The notes beneath the pieces were generated by a model. That model searched no databases and was not told where the DNA came from. It saw only the letters and a program-made list of their open reading frames with translations. Positions 11,437 through 20,021 of a stretch of 64,000 nucleotides of DNA are shown here, in pieces. Source of the stretch: Nocardioides lacusdianchii (GTDB lineage: Bacteria > Actinomycetota > Actinomycetes > Propionibacteriales > Nocardioidaceae); assembly GCF_020102855.1 (NCBI RefSeq), contig NZ_JADHZD010000010.1, positions 95,992-159,991 of the forward strand. Reading direction: 5' to 3'. Made by a program: the position numbers and the translations under genes. Each line of letters begins with the position of its first letter. Positions within the stretch are counted from its first letter, which is position 1.

Positions 11437-13136
11437 GGGTGCGGCCCCGGCACGACGAGGCGCACGAGCAGTCCGCCGCCCACCGGGTGGTCGAGGTCGA
11501 GCCGGCCGCCGATCTCTCGGGCGCGGGTCGTCAGCGAGGTGAGGCCGACGCCTGGCACGACCGGGCCGCCGGTGCCGTCGTCCTCGACCTCCGCGCGCAG
11601 GCACCCGTCGACGCGCCCCACCCGCACCCGGACGTACGACGCCCCGCCGTGGCGCAGCGCGTTGGTCACCACCTCCGCGACGAAGCGGTAGACGACGATC
11701 GCGCGGTCGCCCTCGACGTCGTGGGCGTCGTGCACCTCGAGGTCGACCCGTGGACCGCCCGTGGTCCGGAAGGAGGCGGCGAGCGCCTCGAGCGCCCCGG
11801 CCAGGTCGGCCCCCACCAGCGGCTCGGGTGTCAGCGCGGAGACGATGCGGCGCAGGTCGGCCCGGCAGGCGGCGAGGTCCGCGGCGAGCGCACCCAGCTC
11901 GGCGCTCGGCCGGGTGGCCCGCTCGGCCTCCACCCGCATCCCCATGCCCGCCAGCGCGGGCCCGAGGTCGTCGTGGAGGTCGGCGAGGATGCGTGCCCGC
12001 TCGATCTCGCGCTCGCGGATCACGTCGGCGCGGGCCAGCTGCGCCTCGACGGCGAGCTCGACCGCCCGCGCCGCGAGCGCGACGGTGGGCGCCAGCTGGC
12101 GTACGACGTGCTCCTGGCGCGCCTCGAGCCCCTCGGGCTCCTGCAGCCGCACCGCCATCACCCCGACGCGTTCGTCGCCGACGACGAGGGGGAAGGTCGC
12201 CCACCCGGGCCTCTCGTCGAGGTCGTCGAGGACGATCTCGACGGCCTCCGTGGCGCTCGCCGCGGCCACGAGGCCGGCGGCGGTGCCCAGCAACGCGCGC
12301 GGGTCGCCGTCGCCCCCGAGCCCGCCCGTCAGCGTGGCGAGGTCGGTCCCACTCAGCAGCCCGGTGCCGTAGCGGCGGGCGAGGAAGCGGCGCCGGACCG
12401 CGACCGCCGCGGGGGTCGACATCATGATCGTCACGGCGGCGGCCAGCGTGCCGACCACCTCGGCGCCGAAGATCCGCTCGTGCTCGGCGAAGGACCACAT
12501 CAGACCACCGGCCACGAGCCCGGCGAGGAGGACCCCGACCACGAGGGCGACGTCGACGAGCGGCTCCACGGCCGGTCGGGGCTGGCGCACCAGCGCGGCT
12601 CCGGCGACGGTCCCGGCCACGGCGAGCAGTCCGAGCGAGGAGACCACGCCGAAGGTCGTCACCGAGCCGAGCTGCCAGGCCACGGTCGCGCCGGCGAGGG
12701 CGACGACCGACCACAGCACGACCCACGTGCGCCAGCGCCGGGCGGCGCGGCCGCTCGCGGGCAGGGCGGCGACGGCGACGGCCAGCAGCGGCACCAGCCA
12801 GCCCGGGCCGACGGAGGTGGCGGGCTCCGAGCTCGGCAGCGCCGCGAGCAGCATGGCGAGCGGCGTCGCCGCCCCGGCCACAACGGCGGTCCGGCCGAGC
12901 GGCGAGCGCGGTGATCGGTCGAGCATCACCACGCCCGCGATCCCGAGGGGCAGCCAGCCCAGGAGCGGGAGAGTCGCATCGGCGACCACGCGGTCGTGCG
13001 GCAGCACCAGCAGCGCGGGCAGGAACCCGAGCGAGAGCAGCGCGACCGCGGCGAGCACCTCGCCCGACACCGCTGGCGCGGCGGAGGCCGCAGCAGGGGG
13101 CGACACCGCTCCCCCCGGGGCCGACACTGTGGTCAT
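11433..13136 (-). CDS. NarL-type sensor histidine kinase (HisKA_3)
   Basis: This 567-residue membrane kinase has about ten hydrophobic segments in its first 290 residues, then a GAF-like region, then the HisKA_3 phosphoacceptor helix with the His in LADLHDDLGPALAGMGMRVE, and an ATP-binding domain (VVTNALRHGGASYVRVRV as the N box, DDGTGG as the G1 box, GVGLTSLTTRAREIGG as G2). It phosphorylates the response regulator encoded directly downstream. The ATG giving MTTVSAPGG was preferred because the 48 extra residues of the longest frame are not family-like and would run across the operator array. The membrane sensor part has no recognised ligand domain, so the signal is unknown. Confidence 0.92.
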   Translation of the reverse strand: MTTVSAPGGAVSPPAAASAAPAVSGEVLAAVALLSLGFLPALLVLPHDRVVADATLPLLGWLPLGIAGVVMLDRSPRSPLGRTAVVAGAATPLAMLLAALPSSEPATSVGPGWLVPLLAVAVAALPASGRAARRWRTWVVLWSVVALAGATVAWQLGSVTTFGVVSSLGLLAVAGTVAGAALVRQPRPAVEPLVDVALVVGVLLAGLVAGGLMWSFAEHERIFGAEVVGTLAAAVTIMMSTPAAVAVRRRFLARRYGTGLLSGTDLATLTGGLGGDGDPRALLGTAAGLVAAASATEAVEIVLDDLDERPGWATFPLVVGDERVGVMAVRLQEPEGLEARQEHVVRQLAPTVALAARAVELAVEAQLARADVIREREIERARILADLHDDLGPALAGMGMRVEAERATRPSAELGALAADLAACRADLRRIVSALTPEPLVGADLAGALEALAASFRTTGGPRVDLEVHDAHDVEGDRAIVVYRFVAEVVTNALRHGGASYVRVRVGRVDGCLRAEVEDDGTGGPVVPGVGLTSLTTRAREIGGRLDLDHPVGGGLLVRLVVPGPHP

Positions 13137-13161
13137 GGACCTCAGTATCCGCGCGCTGACG

Positions 13162-13216
13162 GTGTCCCGGAAGGCTCCGGGACACCCCCGGGACACGGGC
13201 GGGACGACGCGGGACG
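13162..13216. promoter_or_regulatory. Operator array: perfect inverted repeat plus helically phased GGGAC half-sites
   Basis: GTGTCCCGGA (13162-13171) and TCCGGGACAC (13176-13185) form a perfect inverted repeat with a four-base spacer. The right half-site core GGGAC then recurs at 13190, 13201 and 13211, which gives spacings of 11, 11 and 10 bases from the copy at 13179, or one helical turn each. The array lies 26 bases upstream of the kinase start and 80 bases upstream of the divergent membrane protein start. A NarL-type regulator dimer on the inverted repeat with further copies along one DNA face is the simplest reading. Confidence 0.65.
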
Positions 13217-13295
13217 CGGGGCTCTGGCACCCGGGTCGCGCGTACGCCCACCGTGGATGGACAGCCACCCCGGCCGCCACCCATGAGGAGACACC

Positions 13296-13790
13296 ATGAC
13301 CGCCAGCCCGGCCGTGGCCGCACCGGCCACCCGCACCCGGATCCCCAGCTACCCCGTCCTCGTCGGCATCGTCTACGGCATCTGCGTCGTGGGGATGTCG
13401 TGCAGCATCGTCGCCGAGATGATCTTCGGCTACACCGGCAGCGGCGAGCAGCCGCGCTCCCTCGGCGAGCAGCTCCTCGGCGTGACCGGCTTCGGGACCC
13501 TGGGTCTCGTGGTCTCCGTGCTGTCGGTGCGGTTCCTGCGCTCCGAGCGCCAGCGTCAGGTCGGGGCGATCGTGCTCGGCGTCGCCGCGGTTCCCGCCCT
13601 CGCGTTCTTCTGGTGCGGGATGCCGGCGCTGCTGGGCGCGGGCGCGGCCGCGCTCGCCGGACTGACGAGGGGACGTACGCCGCTCGCCGGGGCAGCGCGT
13701 GCCTTCGGGCTGCTCGGCCTGGCGTTCGCCGTGATCAACCCGATCGTGAACTTCCTCGGGGTGACGATCTCCTGGATCGTCACGTCCTGA
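13296..13790 (+). CDS. Hypothetical four-helix membrane protein
   Basis: This 164-residue protein has four hydrophobic segments, around VLVGIVYGICVVGMSCSIVA, LLGVTGFGTLGLVVSVLSV, VGAIVLGVAAVPALAFFW and the C-terminal FGLLGLAFAVINPIVNFLGV. I do not recognise a named family. A GAGGAG ribosome binding site lies just upstream. It is divergent from the two-component system and shares its upstream operator array, so it is a good candidate for a target or accessory of that system. Confidence 0.75.
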   Translation: MTASPAVAAPATRTRIPSYPVLVGIVYGICVVGMSCSIVAEMIFGYTGSGEQPRSLGEQLLGVTGFGTLGLVVSVLSVRFLRSERQRQVGAIVLGVAAVPALAFFWCGMPALLGAGAAALAGLTRGRTPLAGAARAFGLLGLAFAVINPIVNFLGVTISWIVTS

Positions 13791-13801
13791 GCGGGCTCAG
13801 G
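13786..13801. terminator. Stop-codon palindrome between convergent genes
   Basis: CCTGAGC and GCTCAGG are perfect seven-base arms around GG. The left arm contains the TGA of the membrane protein gene and the right arm contains the TGA of the MFS gene on the other strand. Only the inner pairs would be lost in an RNA hairpin loop. Confidence 0.45.
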
Positions 13802-15149
13802 CGCTGACCGGCTCCGGCCGCAGCGTCGGGCGGAGCACGAGGAGACCCAGCAGCGGCAGGACGGCGAGCACGAGCAGCGCCGCCGGCATCCCGAGCGGAC
13901 CGCTGATCCCGGCCACGACCGCCGAGCCGACGCTGCCGCCGATGAGGAAGAGCAGCGTCGAGACGCCGAGCGCCACCCCACGCACCTCCTGCTGCACCGC
14001 GTCGCCCACGACGGCGCTCAGGGCCGGCTGCCCCAGCCCGAAGGCGAAGGTCACCAGGATGATGGCCACCACCAGGATCGGGGCGCTCGTCCAGTGGGCC
14101 CCGGCCGTGGCGACGAGCAGGGCGGCCGACGCGACGACGGCCGAGACGGCCAGCGCACGCGCCGGACCGATCCGGTTGAGGGTGGGGCCGGTGACCTGCG
14201 GGACGACGAGCGCCACGACGGCACTCGGCACCATCGCCAGGCCGACCTCCCACGCCTCCCAACCGGCGGACAGCAGCACGGCGGGGAGCGCGATCAGCAT
14301 GGCGAACCACGCCGCCGGCACCGAGGACGCCGCGACCGCGCTGCGGACGACGGTGGAGTTGCGGATCACCTCGACCGGCAGGAAGCCGTCGGGGCGTCGG
14401 CGTACGGTCGCGCGCACGGCCGGCACGCCCAGGATGAGCAGTCCGGCGCCGATGGCGGCGACCAGCAGCCCGGCCGACGGCGACTGCACGAGCAGCACCA
14501 TCCCCGCGGCGGTGAGGGCGACGAGGATCGCGCCGACCACGTCGAGGCGGGCGCCGCTGCCGTCGGTCGAGAGCGCGCGCCACAGCAGCGGGACGACGAG
14601 GGCGCCGAGGATCGGCAGGGCCATCACTGCGCGCCAGCCGAAGGCGGCCTCGACGACACCGCCGATGAGCGGACCGAGGCAGCTCACCGCGGCGGCGACA
14701 CCGGCGAGGCGACCGAAGGCGAGCCCGCGGATCTCTCCGCTGTAGCGCGCGGACAGCACGGCGACGCCCAGCGTCGGTACGGCGGCAGCGCCCGCGCCCT
14801 GCACCATCCGGGCGCCCAGCAGGACAGGGAAGGTCGGGGCGAGCGCGGCGACCAGCGCACCGATCGACATCAGCACCAGTCCGGCGAGCAGCGGTCCGCG
14901 TACGCCGACGAGGTCGGAGATCCGGCCGTAGAGGGCGGTGGTCACCGCCAGCATCAGGACGTAGAGGCTGATCGTCCACGCGGCGAGGCCGGGACCCACG
15001 CCGAGGTCGTCGCCCATCAGCGAGAGCGTCACCGCCGCGCTCGAGGACCCCATCCCGGCGAGCCCGAAGAGCAGGCCCAGAAGCATCGACACCCGTCGGG
15101 AGTCGTCAGGCTGGTGGGTCGCAGGGTCGGTCGCGGTAGGGGAGGTCAT
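13797..15149 (-). CDS. MFS transporter, drug:H+ antiporter type
   Basis: This 450-residue protein is an integral membrane exporter with about 14 hydrophobic segments. It contains the loop 2-3 motif as LYGRISDLVGVRGPLL (the G-x-x-x-D-x-x-G-x-R/K type) and an antiporter-like motif C region near GPLIGGVVEAAFGWR. This fits the DHA2 class of proton-driven multidrug or metabolite efflux pumps. The substrate cannot be predicted. It is transcribed alone, and its stop codon lies in a palindrome shared with the convergent membrane protein gene. Confidence 0.9.
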   Translation of the reverse strand: MTSPTATDPATHQPDDSRRVSMLLGLLFGLAGMGSSSAAVTLSLMGDDLGVGPGLAAWTISLYVLMLAVTTALYGRISDLVGVRGPLLAGLVLMSIGALVAALAPTFPVLLGARMVQGAGAAAVPTLGVAVLSARYSGEIRGLAFGRLAGVAAAVSCLGPLIGGVVEAAFGWRAVMALPILGALVVPLLWRALSTDGSGARLDVVGAILVALTAAGMVLLVQSPSAGLLVAAIGAGLLILGVPAVRATVRRRPDGFLPVEVIRNSTVVRSAVAASSVPAAWFAMLIALPAVLLSAGWEAWEVGLAMVPSAVVALVVPQVTGPTLNRIGPARALAVSAVVASAALLVATAGAHWTSAPILVVAIILVTFAFGLGQPALSAVVGDAVQQEVRGVALGVSTLLFLIGGSVGSAVVAGISGPLGMPAALLVLAVLPLLGLLVLRPTLRPEPVSA

Positions 15150-15200
15150 CGAGGGATGACAACCGCGCGGGGGTGCCGGTTGTTCCCTGCGGGGTTGCGG

Positions 15201-16067
15201 TTAGGGGCAGGTCTTCAGCGAGAAGTCGCTCAGGTAGATGCGGTGGTACTGGCCCGTGTTGTTGCCCGAGGCACCGGTGTTCGTCCAGTAGGAGAGCGTG
15301 AAGGTCGAGATACGGGACAAGTTGTCGTCCGGGAAGTCGATCTTCACGCGGGCACCTGCGGCGTTCTCGTTCTGATTACCGCTGTCCGCGTTGAACCAAG
15401 GGTCGTTCACCGTTCCCGAACCACGGATGTCATCATCCTTCGTCTGGTCGAAGCTCACGGTGGAGGACAGAGCGACGCGGTCGGCGTACGCCGGGCTCGC
15501 CAAGTTGTCGATGTCAACGATGGAGAAGCTCAACCCCTGAACGGCCACCAGCGCGGAGGAGGGCGAGGGACTGCTGCGGAAGGTGACCGTCAGGTCCTGA
15601 CGGTTGTTGTATCCCTGCGGGCTGATCTGCTGCAGGCGCACGCCACGCTCACCGGAGCCGAGGCCGCCAAGGTTCGTGATGACGGGATCCTGAAGCGTGC
15701 CGTTGTTCCCTGAGCCGGGAGGCACCGAGAGGTTGCGGGTCTCCGACGGGCTCGACCCCGGGATGTTGCCATCGCCCCTGCCGCGGCCGCGGAAGACGGT
15801 GGAGAAGTGGACATAGATGGTCTGGCCAGCCGGCGACGAGGGCACCGTCGCGTAGGACGTGTTCCCGCTGTGGTTGTAAGTAACTGACCCCCAGTTCAGC
15901 AAGAAGCTCCGCGGCGAGGCGCACGTTGAGGCGGCGAACGCCGGTGCTGCCGTCGCGACCGCGACCACGGGCACGCTCCACGCAGCGCCCCTGACCAGGT
16001 TGCGCCGCGACGCGCGCAGGCCCTGTGCTTCAGTACCGAGTTCCATCGGTCGTTTCCCATCGATCAC
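15201..16067 (-). CDS. Tat-exported secreted protein, paralogue 1 (unknown function)
   Basis: The N-terminus of this 288-residue protein has a twin-arginine signal, SRRNLVRGA, followed by a hydrophobic stretch and APAFAAS, so it is exported folded. The mature part is rich in Ser, Asn, Gly and Thr, has an FSIVDIDNL motif and ends with a Cys, with another Cys at the start of the mature chain, suggesting a disulfide. The next gene encodes a protein with the same layout, including FSIDDIDRV. The GTG start was chosen because a GGGGGG stretch sits six bases upstream, exactly as in the paralogue. It looks like a beta-sandwich surface protein; no catalytic motif is visible. Confidence 0.75.
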   Translation of the reverse strand: MIDGKRPMELGTEAQGLRASRRNLVRGAAWSVPVVAVATAAPAFAASTCASPRSFLLNWGSVTYNHSGNTSYATVPSSPAGQTIYVHFSTVFRGRGRGDGNIPGSSPSETRNLSVPPGSGNNGTLQDPVITNLGGLGSGERGVRLQQISPQGYNNRQDLTVTFRSSPSPSSALVAVQGLSFSIVDIDNLASPAYADRVALSSTVSFDQTKDDDIRGSGTVNDPWFNADSGNQNENAAGARVKIDFPDDNLSRISTFTLSYWTNTGASGNNTGQYHRIYLSDFSLKTCP

Positions 16068-16204
16068 GAGCGACCCCCCAGGTGGTCACCTCGTCAACTA
16101 CGGTAGGGATGGACTACCTACGGGACAGTAACAATCTGGTTTCGTCGAATGCGATCTGAGTCACATCTTGGGCGAACCTAGACAAACCGGTCTTGCGCCA
16201 TCTG

Positions 16205-16912
16205 CTAAACGCACGTCCGCAGGCGCATCTGCCTAATCCGCACCACGTGCTGGGCGCTGGTGAGAGGACCGACTGTCGAGTAGAAGCGCAGCGTCAACGA
16301 GGTGATCGGCACCAGTCCGTTGGGATAGGTCACGGTCACGGTCTGGTTCGCCGCGTTGTCCCCGCTCGCCCCAGTGGTCCGCCAGGGGTTGTCGCTGGTT
16401 CCTGTGCCCGTCACCGCGGAGCCCTGGGTCACGGCCGGGGCCTGGGGGGCGCCCGCGAGGAACACGTGGTCGAAGTAGCTGCCGAAAACGCGATCGATGT
16501 CGTCGATGGAGAACGTGAGCCCGTAGACGTCCTGCGTGAACGCGAACGTCACGGTCTGGAAGTTTCTCTCGGGGCTGAGCGAGCGGGTCGTCGGAGAGTT
16601 GTTCACCAGGCTGATCGAGTCCTGCGTTGCCGCAACCGAGCCCGGCGTCAGGTTCTGGGAGTTGAGCGATCCGGGGCCGCGCAGGATCGAGCTGTAGCCC
16701 GCCCTCACGTTGACGACCGGCGCCCCGGCGACCGACCCCGTCTGCCGCGTCGTGGAGTAGGACGACGACCAGGCCACCGGCAGCAGCGCGGTCCTGTTCG
16801 CGCACGGGGACGCCGCGAACGCGGGAGCCGTGGCAGCAACGGCGACCACAGGCACGCTCCACGCCGCTCCCCTCACGACGCTGCGTCGGGACGGATTGAC
16901 GTGCTGAACCAT
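16205..16912 (-). CDS. Tat-exported secreted protein, paralogue 2 (unknown function)
   Basis: This 235-residue protein has the twin-arginine signal SRRSVVRGA, the same AWSVPVVAVA core as its neighbour, and cleavage near APAFAAS. The mature part again starts with one Cys and ends with one (LRTCV), and shares the LTFSIDDIDRVFG and the DNPWR motifs with paralogue 1 (FSIVDIDNL, NDPWF). The two genes are separated by 137 bases and arose by duplication. GGGGGG lies six bases before the ATG. The function is unknown. Confidence 0.75.
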   Translation of the reverse strand: MVQHVNPSRRSVVRGAAWSVPVVAVAATAPAFAASPCANRTALLPVAWSSSYSTTRQTGSVAGAPVVNVRAGYSSILRGPGSLNSQNLTPGSVAATQDSISLVNNSPTTRSLSPERNFQTVTFAFTQDVYGLTFSIDDIDRVFGSYFDHVFLAGAPQAPAVTQGSAVTGTGTSDNPWRTTGASGDNAANQTVTVTYPNGLVPITSLTLRFYSTVGPLTSAQHVVRIRQMRLRTCV

Positions 16913-17045
16913 CGATGTCCCCCCGGACCATCCGCATCGAACGAACCGTCAAGATTTTACTAAGGAGCCCTAGGTCGCAACAGCCGGAAAGCGCATGACC
17001 TCGCTGCGCCTGGCCGCTTCGCCCGCCGCTGCGGCGGACACCACC

Positions 17046-17051
17046 TACGAT
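17046..17051 (+). promoter_or_regulatory. -10 box of the MauE-thioredoxin gene (leaderless)
   Basis: TACGAT is followed by seven bases and the ATG, with no ribosome binding site in between. Confidence 0.55.
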
Positions 17052-17058
17052 CACGCCC

Positions 17059-18048
17059 ATGTCATCTGCTCCGGTCGCCGCGGTCCTGGTCGCGCTGACC
17101 CTCGCGGCGGTGCTGGCGACGAGCGGCGTCGCCAAGCTGCGCGACCGGGTCGCCACGCGGGACGCCTTCGACGCACTGCGAGTGCCGGGCGTCGTGCCGA
17201 AGGACGCTGCGGCCGGGGCGCTCCCCTGGGCGGAGCTCGCCCTCGCCGCCCTGCTGCTCGTGACCCCCGCTCCCCAGCTCGCGCCGGTCGCGGTCGCCGT
17301 GCTCGTGCTGATGCTCGCCTACACCGCTCTCATCGCCCGCGCGCTGGGCTTCGAGGAGCCGGTCGCCTGCTCGTGCTTCGGCAGCATCGGTCGCCATGAC
17401 GTCGACCGCACGACCCTCGCCCGCAACCTGCTCCTGACCCTCCTGGCCGCAGCCCTCACCTGGTTCGCGTTCGCGGGCGTATCGGTCCCGGCAGCCGCGG
17501 TCGACCTCGACACCGGCGGGTGGTGGGCGCTGCTCGCCGCTGCAGCGGGGGCCACGGTCGCCGTGCTGGTGGTCGGCGCTCCGTCGCCCTCCGGCGCCGC
17601 GCCCGAGGCCGAGCTGCTCGACTACGAGCGGCAGGCCATCCCCTACGGCGTGCTCGCGCTGCCCGACGGGCGGACGTCCTCGCTGGTCGAGCTGGCCTCG
17701 ACGCAGGCGCGCCTGCTCGTCGTGCTCAGCCCCGGCTGCGGTCCCTGCGTCCGCACCGCCGAGCACCTCGACGACTGGGCCGCGCGTCTCGCCCCGGCCG
17801 TCGGGCTGCTGGCGGTCTATCCCGACGTCGCCTCGGCGGCCGCGGCCCCGCAGCACGCGCGCGAGCTCTCGGCCTCCGAGCCCGAGCTCAACGTGCGCCG
17901 CGTCTTCTCCGCGGGGACGCCCTCAGCGGTCCTCCTCGGCGCCGACGGCTACCTCGCCGGCGGCCCCGTCGCGGGCGAGGACGCGGTCGCGGAGTTCGTC
18001 GAGGACGTGCTGTCCGTCCTGGCCGACGAGCCCAGTCCGGCCGAGTAG
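17059..18048 (+). CDS. MauE/DoxX-like membrane protein fused to a thioredoxin domain
   Basis: The N-terminal half of this 329-residue protein is a MauE-type four-helix membrane domain with the paired-cysteine motif CSCFG (residues 104-108); the C-terminal part (about 190-320) is a thioredoxin-like domain with the redox motif CGPC at 227-230 and the cis-Pro loop near GTPSAVLLG. MauE proteins help form disulfides in exported proteins such as methylamine dehydrogenase. Fusion to a thioredoxin fold suggests that the membrane part passes electrons to or from the attached domain, similar to a VKOR or CcdA system. It is transcribed from a leaderless promoter between the Tat-exported proteins and the glycosyltransferases. 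Confidence 0.85.
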   Translation: MSSAPVAAVLVALTLAAVLATSGVAKLRDRVATRDAFDALRVPGVVPKDAAAGALPWAELALAALLLVTPAPQLAPVAVAVLVLMLAYTALIARALGFEEPVACSCFGSIGRHDVDRTTLARNLLLTLLAAALTWFAFAGVSVPAAAVDLDTGGWWALLAAAAGATVAVLVVGAPSPSGAAPEAELLDYERQAIPYGVLALPDGRTSSLVELASTQARLLVVLSPGCGPCVRTAEHLDDWAARLAPAVGLLAVYPDVASAAAAPQHARELSASEPELNVRRVFSAGTPSAVLLGADGYLAGGPVAGEDAVAEFVEDVLSVLADEPSPAE

Positions 18049-18063
18049 CCGGCCGCGGCTCCC

Positions 18064-18069
18064 TAGGAT
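18064..18069 (+). promoter_or_regulatory. -10 box of the tandem glycosyltransferase gene (leaderless)
   Basis: TAGGAT is followed by six bases and then the GTG start codon. Confidence 0.5.
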
Positions 18070-18075
18070 CGTCGC

Positions 18076-19959
18076 GTGCCCGAGCCTGCCCTGTCCGTCG
18101 TCGTCCCCACCCGGGGCGGCGTACGCCGGCTCCCGGTGCTGCTCGACGCCCTCGCCGCCCAGTCGCTCGTCGAGCCCTGGGAGGTCGTGGTCGTCCTCGA
18201 CGGTGACGTCGACGGCAGTCGCGCGCTCCTCGAGTCGTACGCCGACCGCGTCCCGCTGCGCATCGTCGAGCACACCGGCGGGACCGGCGTCGGCGCGGCG
18301 CTGGCCGCGGGCTACGAGGCAGCTCGCGGCGAGATCGTCATGCGCTGCGACGACGACCTCACCCCCCGGCCAGGCTTCCTCGCCGCCCACCTCGCGCGCC
18401 ACCGCTCCCGACCGTCCGGGTCGCCCCCGCTGGGCGTCGTCTCGATGACGCGCGACGTCTTTGCTGACACGGCGTACGCCGCGGCGTACGGCCGACCGGC
18501 CAACCAGCGCCTGCTCGCGCAGGCCTACGCCCGCCCCGCCGACGAGCGCTGGCGGCACTGGGCGGCGTGCAACTCCGTGCCGCGCGCGGCCTACGAGGCG
18601 GTCGGCGGCTTCGACCCCACGCTGGGCTACCGCGAGGACTCCGAGCTCGGACTGCGGCTCGCGCAGGCGGGCGTCGAGATCGTCGTCGACCCCGACCTGG
18701 AGGTCGAGCACCGCGCTCCCGCGCCCGACACCGCGACCCGCGCCGCGCGCGCCTTCACCTCCGGCGCCTCGACCGTCGCCTTCGACGAGCGGCACCCCGG
18801 CACGCACACCGTCACGAGCCACGCGCCGCGCGATGCATGGGGTAGGGCGGTCGCTGCGGCAGCCGGTCGGATCGGGTCGCGCGAGCGTGCCGCCGCCCTC
18901 GGTCGCCACATCGACCACGTCCTCCCCCGCCTCCCCGAGGCGGCACGCGGCAAGGCGATCGCCTGGGCCGTCGAGGCGGCCGCCGTCGCCGGTCGACGGG
19001 TCGGCGACACCATCTGGGTGCGCGACGTGCCCGGCGCCCCGCTCGACACGGTGAGCGTCGTGGTGCCGCACCACGGCGACCCCGCGCCCACGCTCGCGCT
19101 GGTCGAGCAGCTGCTCGCGCAGACGCACCCCGTGCAGGTCGTCGTCGCCGACGACGCCTCACCTGTCCCCTTCCCCGACCGCGAGGGGATCGAGGTCGTG
19201 CGGCGCGCCACCAACGGCGGCTTCGGCGCCAACGTCAACGCCGGCGCGGCCGCGGTCACCGGCGAGGCGATGCTGGTGCTCAACAGCGACCTCGACCTCG
19301 AGCCGACCTTCGTCGCCGACTTGGTCGCCGCGGCGCGCACCCACCCGCGCGCTGTGCTCGCGCCGCGCATGGTCGACGAGCGCGGCACAGAGGCGTGGGT
19401 CGGCCGCGACTTCCCTCGCGTGCGCCACCAGGTCGCCGCCTGGCTGACCCCGCTCGCCCGCTTCCGCAGCACGACCGCCTGGCACCGGGCAGTCGGCCAC
19501 GACGTACGCGCCCACCGCACCGAGGCCGAGGTCGACTGGGTCGTCGGTGCCGCGATGTGGATCCCGGTCGCGGACTTCCGCGCCGTCGGCGGCTTCGACG
19601 AGCGCTTCTTCATGAACTCCGAGGAAGTCGACCTCCAGCGGCGCCTGCGCGAACGTGGCCTGTCGGTCGTCGCGCTCCGCTCACCGACCGTCGTGCACGC
19701 CGGCGGCGGGTCGTCACCGTCGGAGTCTCGACGGCGGTGGCTCGTCGAGGGCCAACTGCTCTACGCCGACAAGTGGGGCTCGCGTCGCGCGCTGCAGGCC
19801 GCCCTCGGCGCCGCGACCGGGGTCAATCTCGTGTTCAACGCGGCGCGACGCGCGGCAGGCAGCGAGGTACGACCCCTCGAAACGGCGCGCCACGAGATGT
19901 CGATGACGCTTGGCGACCGAACGCACCAGCCGCGTTGCGCATCCCGTCCCGAGCACTGA
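18076..19959 (+). CDS. Two-domain GT2 glycosyltransferase
   Basis: This 627-residue protein joins two GT-A domains. The first (about 1-220) starts with LSVVVPTRGG, has the metal-binding RCDDDL and the acceptor-side FDPTLGYREDSELG. The second (about 320-560) starts with VSVVVPHHGD, has NGGFGANVNAG and LNSDLDLEP, and the GGFDERFFMNSEEVDL region seen in rhamnosyltransferases. It probably adds two sugars, or one sugar twice, to a lipid-linked acceptor on the cytoplasmic face of the membrane. The Arg-rich C-terminal extension after residue 590 has no clear fold. The gene is the first of the polysaccharide locus and has the high GC of the chromosome backbone. Confidence 0.9.
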   Translation: MPEPALSVVVPTRGGVRRLPVLLDALAAQSLVEPWEVVVVLDGDVDGSRALLESYADRVPLRIVEHTGGTGVGAALAAGYEAARGEIVMRCDDDLTPRPGFLAAHLARHRSRPSGSPPLGVVSMTRDVFADTAYAAAYGRPANQRLLAQAYARPADERWRHWAACNSVPRAAYEAVGGFDPTLGYREDSELGLRLAQAGVEIVVDPDLEVEHRAPAPDTATRAARAFTSGASTVAFDERHPGTHTVTSHAPRDAWGRAVAAAAGRIGSRERAAALGRHIDHVLPRLPEAARGKAIAWAVEAAAVAGRRVGDTIWVRDVPGAPLDTVSVVVPHHGDPAPTLALVEQLLAQTHPVQVVVADDASPVPFPDREGIEVVRRATNGGFGANVNAGAAAVTGEAMLVLNSDLDLEPTFVADLVAAARTHPRAVLAPRMVDERGTEAWVGRDFPRVRHQVAAWLTPLARFRSTTAWHRAVGHDVRAHRTEAEVDWVVGAAMWIPVADFRAVGGFDERFFMNSEEVDLQRRLRERGLSVVALRSPTVVHAGGGSSPSESRRRWLVEGQLLYADKWGSRRALQAALGAATGVNLVFNAARRAAGSEVRPLETARHEMSMTLGDRTHQPRCASRPEH

Positions 19960-20021
19960 CGGCAGTTATGCAGGAGCACATTGCCGATCCAGTCGACAAT
20001 CCGAGCGTACGTCGACTTTCT

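Noticed and set aside
13179..13216. GGGAC repeats considered as a CRISPR-like or microsatellite array
   Set aside because: The units are too short, the spacers are 5-6 bases, and the perfect inverted repeat next to them points to protein binding.
16068..16204. Candidate promoter boxes between the two Tat-exported protein genes
   Set aside because: TTACTG and TACCGT are present on the minus strand, but the spacing of 20 bases is too long to accept, and other pairs were no better.
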